Assembly (NCBI GenBank): GCA_903944085.1
Contig: CAJAQO010000070.1
Coordinates: 1 to 37,751, forward strand
Reading direction: 5' to 3'
From: an uncultured Verrucomicrobia subdivision 3 bacterium
GTDB lineage: Bacteria; Verrucomicrobiota; Verrucomicrobiia; Limisphaerales; UBA11358
Length of the DNA: 37,751 nucleotides
Shown here: one piece after another, positions 18,649 to 26,185 of the stretch
Numbering within the stretch: position 1 is the first letter of the stretch
How the letters are laid out: the number at the start of each line of letters is the position of its first letter
Translations under genes and position numbers: made by a program
Notes under the pieces: generated by a model
The model's input: the letters and a program-made list of their open reading frames with translations, nothing else
Database searches by the model: none
What the model was told of the DNA's origin: nothing

Positions 18649-19569
18649 ATGAAATTGGCAACCACGGTCCGGCAAGCTGGATTGAAGTAGGCGTCCGCAA
18701 GCGACGCGTTCACGCTCATTGAATTGCTGGTGGTCATCGCCATCATCGCAATTCTGGCGGCGATGCTGCTCCCGGCGCTGGCCCGCGCCAAGCAGAAGGC
18801 CAAGGACATCAATTGCGTCAGCAACTGCAAGCAATTCACCTTGGCGTTGAATATGTATGCGGGCGATTCAGGCGGTAAATTGATCAGTTATTACGATCCG
18901 ATTGATGCGGCGGACAATTTCTCGACATTAACCCTGTGGATGGCGAGAGTGCAAACTAACTACAATTTGAAAGGCAGTTCGAGGTGTTGCCCTTCGGGGC
19001 CGGAGATGTTGGATGCAAATGGCAATAGCGCCTGGGCCCCGTTCAACAAAGGGGTCAACAACAGTGGTAACACCGGCGGCAATGGAGATCTGGGCACGGC
19101 CGACCATCCTTACCGTTGGAACCCTGGCAGTTGGGGTTACGTGGGAACCATGTATCAAGCCGGCTATGGCATCAATGGCTACACTGAATCAGGCAATCCT
19201 TACAATAAAGCCGGTGAAGGTTTTGAAAAGGAATCTGCATTCAACAATCCCTCGCTGACGCCCTATTTTGCTGATGCTATTTTTGCGGAGGCCAATCCCA
19301 GTCCGATGGGGACTACCGACAATGATGCCGGGACGTGGGATCTTTACAATGGATACAATAGCGGGTTGGGACGTGTCGCGATTGCTCGTCACGGAGGCAA
19401 AGGGCCGGCGAGTGCGCCAAGAGGCATTCCAGGTTCTCCCCGTCCCGGCATTCTGCCCGGCTTGTCAGATGTTGCTTTTGCCGATGGCCACACCGAGTTG
19501 AAGCGCATTGATGATTTGTGGGGGCTTGCTTGGAGCAAGGTTTGGCCAGTGGGAACGCAGCGTCCTTGA
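18649..19569 (+). pseudogene. Type II secretion-like pseudopilin, TAG in the leader
   Basis: From ATG 18649 the leader is MKLATTVRQAGLK, then TAG 18688-18690, then [18 protein letters not shown] continuing through [20 protein letters not shown]. The A/FTLIE site is where prepilin peptidase cuts and N-methylates; it is followed by the hydrophobic helix. The rest is the soluble domain typical of Verrucomicrobia/Planctomycete pseudopilins, ending in the ADGH motif ([13 protein letters not shown]) and TGA. Total length is 306 residues if TAG is read. The next possible start, TTG 18724, lies after the cleavage site and would give an unprocessable protein. The gene is therefore either dead or needs TAG read-through. 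It may support surface display of the neighbouring giant protein (inference). Confidence 0.7.
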
Positions 19570-19925
19570 TCCGGTGCAATGGTTGAAGGATCGAAACGGC
19601 TCATGATCGACGGCAGCTGCCGGATGCATTGTTCCATCTAAGTTAAGTTCCAGCCACGAAGCTAACGGCGTGGGGCTTCGAGGGAGCTGGCTCGATATCA
19701 GCCGCTTGACTCACTCAATCTCGTTTCATCTCCGTCGGTGGTGGCCACGATTCGAACACGATCTGGCTGACCTGCCGACCGGAATTGCCATCGCAAATGA
19801 GATTGTTTTGATTTTTCGCCGGCCGATTCTGAATGGATTTCGATTCAAGTTGCAACAGGCTCAGGCTGACGTCAACTTTTTGGAGTTTATTTGACAAATG
19901 TTACCGTTTTAGTAAGGGGCCTCGC
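19570..19925. other. Gene-free stretch
   Basis: No convincing gene. TTGACA at 19891-19896 lies about 30 nt before the next ATG but has no good -10 box at 17 nt. The complement near 19748-19760 contains TTCGAAT, resembling a tRNA T-loop, without a cloverleaf around it. Confidence 0.4.
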
Positions 19926-20249
19926 ATGAGCGAGCCCTTGAATGACCTCCGTGCGCCGAGCCCCGAACTTGGGGCGACGCGGGTCAACAGCAGGGTGCGC
20001 CTCGCCGAGCCTGAACTGCCTGTCCGCCTCCGACGTGTTCACCTGGGTCTGGCTGGCGTGACGACCAGCCTCGCCGGTGGACTTATTTTGCCGAGGTTAA
20101 TTGTCGCGCACGAGCTTTTCATTTTGGGCGGCGTGGTGCGGGCGGACGGATGGTTCCACGGGCCGGGGCTCAGGCCGTTGCACCGGGTGGCGGACACAGC
20201 CAATGGAGCAGGGGACTCAATCAATTATGGAAAGGTCGGTGCCGCATGA
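19926..20249 (+). CDS. Small hypothetical protein coupled to the HTH gene
   Basis: 107 residues from ATG 19926 (MSEPLNDLRAPSPELGATR), preceded by AGTAAGGGG that could serve as a ribosome-binding site. One Leu/Ile-rich stretch (LAGGLILPRLIVAHELFILGG) may be a membrane or buried helix. Its TGA overlaps the ATG of the next gene (ATGA at 20246-20249), a classic translational-coupling arrangement. That overlap is the main reason to believe it. No family recognised. Confidence 0.4.
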   Translation: MSEPLNDLRAPSPELGATRVNSRVRLAEPELPVRLRRVHLGLAGVTTSLAGGLILPRLIVAHELFILGGVVRADGWFHGPGLRPLHRVADTANGAGDSINYGKVGAA

Positions 20250-20614
20250 ACTCAGCCCAGGAACAATTTCTCAATCTGAAGACCTTGCCGGCGCGAATCC
20301 GAGTCGAGGAGGTCGCTTGGTATCTCGGTTTTGGCACGCACGAAATCACCATTCTCATGGCGGAAGGGCTCTTGAAACCGCTGGGGCGGTCGCCGGCCAC
20401 CGGCGTGAAGTATTTCTCGGCGGTGGCGCTGGAAGAACTGCGGCGGGACGCGAAATGGCTAGCCAGAGCTTCCGACTGCGTCGTCCAGTATTGGAAAGGG
20501 CTTAATGAAAAGAAAGCGGGGCACCGTGCGGCAGTTCACGCTGCGGCCGTGGCTTTCATTTTCACGGGGTTTCTCCCCCTCCGGGAGATGGCCATGGGCC
20601 AGAAATCGTTTTAA
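20246..20614 (+). CDS. Helix-turn-helix DNA-binding protein
   Basis: 122 residues. ARIRVEEVAWYLGFGTHEIT followed by ILMAEGLLKPLG is a MerR/excisionase-like winged helix in which the second helix precedes a GLLKPLG turn. KYFSAVALEELRRDAKWLAR gives the wing and the following helix. Small proteins of this type are frequent next to secreted-protein genes in Verrucomicrobia, and their targets are unknown. It overlaps the upstream ORF by 4 nt. The C-terminal 40 residues (HRAAVHAAAVAFIFTGFLP) are hydrophobic and unlike the hydrophilic tail I would expect, so the 3' end may have been altered. It probably regulates its own transcription unit or the PEP-CTERM gene downstream. Confidence 0.6.
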   Translation: MNSAQEQFLNLKTLPARIRVEEVAWYLGFGTHEITILMAEGLLKPLGRSPATGVKYFSAVALEELRRDAKWLARASDCVVQYWKGLNEKKAGHRAAVHAAAVAFIFTGFLPLREMAMGQKSF

Positions 20615-20764
20615 GAATTCCAATATGCGGGCGCTGGCTCGGTTCGTGATCATGTTTTTATCTGATGGTAACAAGTGTTGCCCGTCATTATGAACAGACC
20701 GGGAAAACCGGTAATCCTCACGCGTGGCCGCAAAACTCCCTTCAGGTCTGAATTATGAGAGCGT

Positions 20765-20782
20765 ATGGGGTGAACACCCCAT
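20765..20782. promoter_or_regulatory. Perfect inverted repeat upstream of the PEP-CTERM gene
   Basis: ATGGGGTG and CACCCCAT around a 2-nt centre, 89 nt before the ATG at 20871. The symmetry and tiny centre are more like a dimeric regulator operator than an RNA hairpin. The adjacent helix-turn-helix gene is an obvious candidate binder; no direct evidence. Confidence 0.35.
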
Positions 20783-20870
20783 GGCCCAAAGCGGTTCCAC
20801 GTCGCAGAATAGCCATGTTTCCGAAAGGAAATTCGCGAGTCAAAAACAACAAACCAAAGGATCAAAAAAC

Positions 20871-21434
20871 ATGAAAACAAAATGGATAACACGGGCGGGT
20901 ATGGTTGCAGTCGTCTTGGTTGGAACCATGGGCGTGCAGGCGGTTCCCATCAATGGCAGCATTGGGTTCACCGGCACCTACACACAAAATGGCGGCAGCT
21001 CCGACAATTTGACAACGGCAACGTCGTTCACCATTAATACGATTAGTGTGAACACCACTGCGGGAGTGTTTGTGGGTGCGGGTTCGCCCACGTTTGCCTC
21101 ACCGATTGGGGTCAATCCGGCCAATAATCTGATTCCCAGCATTCAGTTGTGGTCGGTGCTGGTGGGTTCCACCACTTACCGACTGCTGGTGACGACGGAA
21201 ACGGAATCATTGGATACGATGGCACAACTCAACCTCCTTGGTGCCGGGATGATTACCGATGGTAATTCAGCGGATAACACCTTTGGCGTCTGGCAATTGG
21301 GTTTTGGTTTGTCTGGAAGTTCGTTCACTTGGCAGAGCACCAGTGCGGCGGTTCCGGATGGTGGTGCCACGGTCACGATGCTTGGCCTCGCCCTCTCGGG
21401 TGTGGCTCTGTTAAAGAAAAAAATCACGACCTGA
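20871..21434 (+). CDS. PEP-CTERM-like (VPDGG) secreted protein
   Basis: 187 residues from ATG 20871, after a purine-rich AAAGGATC leader. Signal peptide MKTKWITRAGMVAVVLVGT ... VQA. The body is a beta-rich domain with Gly/Thr/Asn (SIGFTGTYTQNGGSSDNL, WSVLVGSTTYRLLVTTE). The C-terminus has the tripartite sorting signal: VPDGGATVTMLGLALSG, a hydrophobic helix, then the basic end KKKITT. In Verrucomicrobia, VPDGG or VPDSG replaces the VPEP of proteobacterial PEP-CTERM proteins, and an exosortase is thought to process it. No exosortase gene lies in the window. Likely an extracellular or envelope-anchored structural protein. Confidence 0.8.
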   Translation: MKTKWITRAGMVAVVLVGTMGVQAVPINGSIGFTGTYTQNGGSSDNLTTATSFTINTISVNTTAGVFVGAGSPTFASPIGVNPANNLIPSIQLWSVLVGSTTYRLLVTTETESLDTMAQLNLLGAGMITDGNSADNTFGVWQLGFGLSGSSFTWQSTSAAVPDGGATVTMLGLALSGVALLKKKITT

Positions 21435-21479
21435 TTCGGAGTCAAGTTAATCGTCATATATAGCGCCCGGCCACCCTGC

Positions 21480-21505
21480 GTCCGGCCCGGCTTTGCAGGC
21501 CGGAC
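21480..21505. terminator. 8-bp hairpin after the PEP-CTERM gene
   Basis: GTCCGGCC pairs perfectly with GGCCGGAC across a 10-nt loop, 45 nt past the stop. No T-run follows. It lies between two converging units (plus-strand PEP-CTERM gene, minus-strand recombinase remnant and kinase), where a bidirectional end would be useful. Confidence 0.45.
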
Positions 21506-21528
21506 ACAGGAGCCCATGGTCGTTTGAT

Positions 21529-21682
21529 TTACGCCATCACTTCAACCTTCACCGCCGTCCGCTTCTCGTAATCTTCGAGCGACGGCAGTTTCATCACGGC
21601 ACCTTTGGCATAGGAGCGATGCACGGCTTGGCTGTTGTGGGGCCCAGCGCCTCCTGCGCGAAGCGTTCGGGATAGTCGGAGC
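21529..21682 (-). pseudogene. Tyrosine recombinase C-terminal remnant
   Basis: On the minus strand, DYPERFAQEALG then, after a two-base slip, HNSQAVHRSYAKGA and KLPSLEDYEKR, TAA at 21531-21529. Joined, it reads LGHNSQAVHRSYAKG. This has the conserved LGH box and the nucleophile Tyr seen in a group of site-specific integrases that end in a 'LPSLEDYE' tail. All upstream domains are missing. It begins about 10 nt beyond the truncated end of the sensor kinase, so a lost integration or excision event is a plausible cause of that truncation. Confidence 0.5.
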
Positions 21683-21692
21683 GAGAGGTTCT

Positions 21693-24600
21693 TTAAGCCG
21701 TTGCCCCACGCTTGGTTTTTGCATCGAAGCCTTTTCCATTATCCGAAATAACAATTTCAAGTCGGTCCTCGGCAAAGGTCATTCGAAACTCCACTTCGGT
21801 GGCGTGGGCGTGGCGTTCGATATTGTTCAATGTCTCTTTAACCGCCAAGAGCAAAGCATGGCGCAACCGGCCATCCAACACGATTGATGGCATCGCGATG
21901 GGGATATCGAATCGGCAGGCGACTTCCGAATGTGATAAATACTCACTGGCAAAGTCGCTCAAATAATCAGCCACCGACTCCAGCGAATTATCCTTTGGAT
22001 CCACTGCCCACACGATAATATCCAACGCGGTTACCAATTCGCGCGATTTATCGGCAATTCCACGAAACAGGGTCGTCAACTCATCCAGCCTCCCCAATCG
22101 TTGCCCCTTGCTCGCCAACACGCTGATTTCGGTCAAGCTGGAACCCAAGTCGTCGTGCAGGTCTCGCGCGATGCGCGAACGTTCGGCCTCCAAGGCCCGT
22201 TCGCGTTCAGCCGTTTCGCGCCCGCGGGTTTCATTTTGGAGTTGTCGCGTGCGCTGTTCCACTCGCCGTTGCAACTGGGAAATCCAAACCATTGACAGAG
22301 CAATAATGGCCAGCAACAGTCCAACCATCAGAAGCAAACGCGGGGGCGTCTACCACGGTGGTTGCGACAACACGGTCACTTGTGCAGCAGAACTCAAGAG
22401 CAACTCGAATCCGCTGGGTTTACTGCCTGCTGACCAGGCCATGCTTTTTGCAATATAAACACCCGAAAGGGCCAACTGACTTCCAATCTGCAGCGCAGCA
22501 GAGTGCTTGGTGTCTGGCAAACGCGCCAGAAACAAATGCCCGCTGGCATTCATTTCGAGAACCCGCGAATCCAAGTCAGAATAAACTCCCATCAACGTTG
22601 CTGAGGTTTGCACCAACGTCGAATCAAGCCCATCTTGCAACAAATCGCTCTCGTCTAATATTAATGGAGTGGGATGAACGGTCCGCCCGGTTTTGCGCAG
22701 TATCGCCTGCCGCAGGAGGGGGGCGGGGTCGCTGATATCGGGATAGCCAACGATCTCAACTTCATCCCCAACCTGCACGTTGTTTGGTTCGACTGGGGAA
22801 ATACAAATGCCGCGCTTGTTATCGATGACGAATGCACGTCTTGAATCAGCGTAAATTACGGTTCCGTGAACTTTCACGCGTTGGAATGGCGTTGCGCGCG
22901 GGTCGAATTGATAAAGTTCGCTCCAAGTCTTTAAAGGAACATCAAACGGATCGTGTGGTGCCGGAATATCCACACCGATTTTTACATTGCGCATCACCAG
23001 ATGACCCACCTGAACCGTCCGGTTCGTGTTCCATGCCGCGAAGAGCACACCTTGAAGATGGATAACGGCACTTTCGAACGTCCTCAATTGTGAATCTGTA
23101 TAACTCCCAACCTCAACATTAAGCTCCCCTTCAGGGAGTAGCAGCGCCAGATTGTTACTATGAATAGCCATGACCAATCCTTGAAGCTCAACCCATTGAA
23201 CATCCATGCTGCCGTTAATTAAATCTTTCCAGGTGGGACGCGTCGGCAAGGGCATCCGCCCCTTTGCAATGATGTCAACATTTTCGGCCACAACAATCGG
23301 AGCAAAATCTCCCGCATCGGTGTGACCGGCTATCTCGCAAAGCTGGCCGACAACTGCCGATGATTTGACGGACGATGCTAGACGAACAAAAATGCCGCGA
23401 GTTTCATCCTGAACCGAAATGTAGTGGAAGTTAGGCGGCGCGATGCTGGTCACGATACCTTGAATCCTGACCGGCAAACAGCGCATGGCTTCCTCTTTCG
23501 ATAGGCCTTGAATCTTACCCACCGTCAGAAGCATGGGAGCGGCACCCGAAGGATCTGTCGTCGGAGACCAATCCGCTAGGATCGTCATGTCATCAGCGGT
23601 TGCAACTGATAATTCTCCAAGCAGCCGATCCCGGTTGGGCGCCATTTCGGCTCGACCGATTCCGCTAACACGGATTCGAGAATTCAGGAGGCGCACCGGA
23701 TTCAATTCTTTGCCGTCTGCCACTGCAACCCAAATGGAATCTGGCAGGGATTGCAACTCAATGCCCAATCCTCGGCCGGTTTTGGAAATAAAAACCACTC
23801 GGCCTTCGACACTCATCCATTTGGATGCTTCGGAATCAGTCATCGGCGCGTGTAATGATGAGACGACCGGTGGTGGCACACTTTCATGGCCGATGGTAGT
23901 CAAAGGGATTTCAGGCGTGTTCAAAAAAAGCAAACTTCCATCGTCAGAAGCCAGATTAAACGAATACAGCCCATCCATCGGAGCTGAGAAAAAGCCATTA
24001 AAACGGATCCCGAACAGTTCAGCCTGTGGCCCTATAATCGGATTGAGGTTCGTCGTTGTCACCGTTTTCAGTGGTTCAAGCAGCGAAAAGTCCGGCAAAT
24101 ATAACCAACTGCCTTCGTAATATGCCGCATTCAATCCAGCCACCATATTGGATTCGACACCCACACCGCTGCCGGGTCTGACCAAAAATTGATCTGCTGC
24201 ATGCACCGAGCCATCTGGCAATTGACAGGTTAATTCCAAAGCATAAGCATTAAGATAATTAAAGTAATCCAATTGGAAAGGGTGCAGACCCGAAGTGAGA
24301 TGAACCTCCGCAGTGACCCTGCGGAGCGCATGGGCTCCGTCATTGTCAAGATCCGGCACCCGGGTAATCTGGATGCCGACTTCTCGTCTTCGCAAAAGGC
24401 AATGCTGACTTTCAATATGGAGGACGTCGCCAGCCGCGATGGTGATGCTGCGACGTCCCAATTCCAGAACCTCACTTCCGGTTTTATCCTTCACCGCCAC
24501 TACTCCGATCTCCGCCCGGCTGGCCGAGAAAACCAGCACGTCCAAGCGGAGATCGGCGATAATTCGCGTCGAGGTGTCGAGCAGCTTTGACAACTGTAAA

Positions 24601-24755
24601 AGATTTGTGATGATCGGCAACTGCCCGGAAGCTTGCCCGGCTTCAATGCCTGGCTGTGCGTGAATGTCGCGAACAAAAATCAAGGCACACAGGAAGCCCA
24701 CAGCAGCCAACAAGCCGAGCCTAAACCTGGCAAAGGGCAAAGTTTCGTGGCTCAT
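21693..24755 (-). pseudogene. PA14-domain sensor histidine kinase, TAG-interrupted and 3'-truncated
   Basis: ATG 24755 (MSHETLPFARFRLG) gives an N-terminal signal or membrane helix; the longer TTG start at 24791 is less likely. The periplasmic part has a PA14-like carbohydrate-binding domain (AAYYEGSWLYLPDF ... GLYSFNLASDDGSLLFL) and repeated OB-like segments. TAG 22352-22350 falls inside PPW-TAG-TPPRLLLM, directly before the second membrane helix (LLLMVGLLLAIIALSMVWI). Relatives have PPWW here. In the same frame follow a coiled coil, a HisKA_3 domain (ARDLHDDLGSS, His is the phospho-acceptor) and the ATPase N box (TLNNIERHA) and G1 box (ISDNGKGF). It then ends KTKRGATA, TAA, without the G2 box. 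The partner regulator is absent. The position suggests it once sensed xylan fragments. Confidence 0.7.
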
Positions 24756-24897
24756 GCACGAATTATAAACGGCAGAAAACTGGGGCAGCAACGCCTAAAT
24801 ACGGTCGGCAGCGGCCAGACTGATCGCGACAAATTCTCGGTGGAAATTTATCATGGCAAAATCAAAGATTATTTTTCAGCGCGAGGTTGAAATCGGT

Positions 24898-26181
24898 TCA
24901 CCAAATCCGAAACTCGCCGCTGCAATGCAACAGCGACATCAGGTAAAGCAGGCCTTCATAGTAACGCTCCAATCCATCGGGCGTCGGCGTATGCCAAAGC
25001 TCCTCGACAAATTTCTTCGCGCGAGTGGAATCGGTTGCCGCCAGACTGGCGACGGCATTTTCAGCCACCAAGCCTTGCGCGTGGCGGTCTTCAAACTGTT
25101 TCCCATCGAGCGTGAATTGGCAGCCGTAATTCGTTCCCTTTGATTCAAAAAACGCCTGCAGTTTGTCGCTCAATTCGCGTTCGCGCGGATCCTTGCCCCA
25201 CCACGACCAGTCCACCGACCAGTTGCCAGCGGTGCGGAAAGCGTCATAACTGAAGTTGGTGCCGTAGCGACCCGACCGCTCAACGATTGAGGCGTCGAAT
25301 TTCGCGTAGCACGGATTCAACGCGGTGACCGGATGGGTTGCTTTGACAAAGTAATTCCGGCTTACCGCGGCCGCCTGCTCCCAAAATTCCGCATCTTCCT
25401 TCGGTCCGCGACGCGCCCACAACTCGTAAAACGCCGGCAGATGATAGGATGGATCGGAATAGCGGTTGCGTTCGGAACTGGGCGAAAACAAAACCATTTT
25501 GTGTTCCTCGTCGAACAACGGGCCGGCCGTGACCAGCACGTTCGTGTTCCGCCAGGGCATGGGCACGAGGCCGGTGATTTTCGGCCGATGCCGCATGCGA
25601 GTGAGCAATTCATCGGCCTGCGCCCGGTAGTTGTAAATGCCGACACCACTTTTCCACCGATTGGCCGCGAGATACAGCGCGGTGACATAATACTCCTCGC
25701 CGTCCGGCGCGACGAACTGGCTCATGCGCACGCCGTTGGTTCGTGCCTGCCAGGCAAAAAAACCGAACGAAGGATGATTCGTCTCGGAAAAATATAAAAA
25801 CGTCTTGGACCAGTTCCACAGCGCGTCAAATTCGGCTTTTTTGTCCAGCTCCACCGCGATGATCATGCCGTAGGACAAGCCCTCGGTGCGCACGTCGTGA
25901 TGCTTGATGTCGGTGATGAACGCCAGCGGGCCGTTGGAATTCGCGCCGGCAGAATAATAAACAGCCTGGTTGGTCGCATCGCCGTGAAACAACTGCTGAA
26001 AGGCGCCGTCAATTTTTTGCCGGATTTCTTTTGGCGAATGCCCGTTCTCGGCAAACAGGTTCCGGTAATTGCCCGTGGCGTAAGCGCCGTTGCCATCCGC
26101 GCCCGAAGTGTTTTCCGCACCACGCCCGGTGCAAACGAACGCAGCCAAAAACAGGCAAAACAGTTTAAAGCCCGAGTGCAT
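24898..26181 (-). CDS. GH8 reducing-end xylose-releasing exo-oligoxylanase-like enzyme
   Basis: 427 residues with a signal peptide (MHSGFKLFCLFLAAFVCTG). TYPICAL GH8 Rex features: VRTEGLSYGM holds the general-acid Glu, and SYDAFRTAGNWSVDW holds the Asp that acts as base. GNYRNLFAE and IRQKIDGAFQQLFHGD open the (alpha/alpha)6 barrel. Its length fits the family (about 380-430 residues). GH8 Rex enzymes invert the bond and remove the reducing-end xylose from xylo-oligosaccharides. The gene starts 4 nt after the GH51 stop, so both are in one operon. The signal peptide implies the enzyme works in the periplasm on imported fragments. Alternative: endo-xylanase of GH8. Confidence 0.85.
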   Translation of the reverse strand: MHSGFKLFCLFLAAFVCTGRGAENTSGADGNGAYATGNYRNLFAENGHSPKEIRQKIDGAFQQLFHGDATNQAVYYSAGANSNGPLAFITDIKHHDVRTEGLSYGMIIAVELDKKAEFDALWNWSKTFLYFSETNHPSFGFFAWQARTNGVRMSQFVAPDGEEYYVTALYLAANRWKSGVGIYNYRAQADELLTRMRHRPKITGLVPMPWRNTNVLVTAGPLFDEEHKMVLFSPSSERNRYSDPSYHLPAFYELWARRGPKEDAEFWEQAAAVSRNYFVKATHPVTALNPCYAKFDASIVERSGRYGTNFSYDAFRTAGNWSVDWSWWGKDPRERELSDKLQAFFESKGTNYGCQFTLDGKQFEDRHAQGLVAENAVASLAATDSTRAKKFVEELWHTPTPDGLERYYEGLLYLMSLLHCSGEFRIW

Positions 26182-26185
26182 TGAC

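Noticed and set aside
19745-19765. T-loop-like GTTCGAATC on the minus strand, possible tRNA or att site
   Set aside because: The T-stem relies on several G-T pairs, no matching acceptor, D or anticodon arms were found, and no CCA end.
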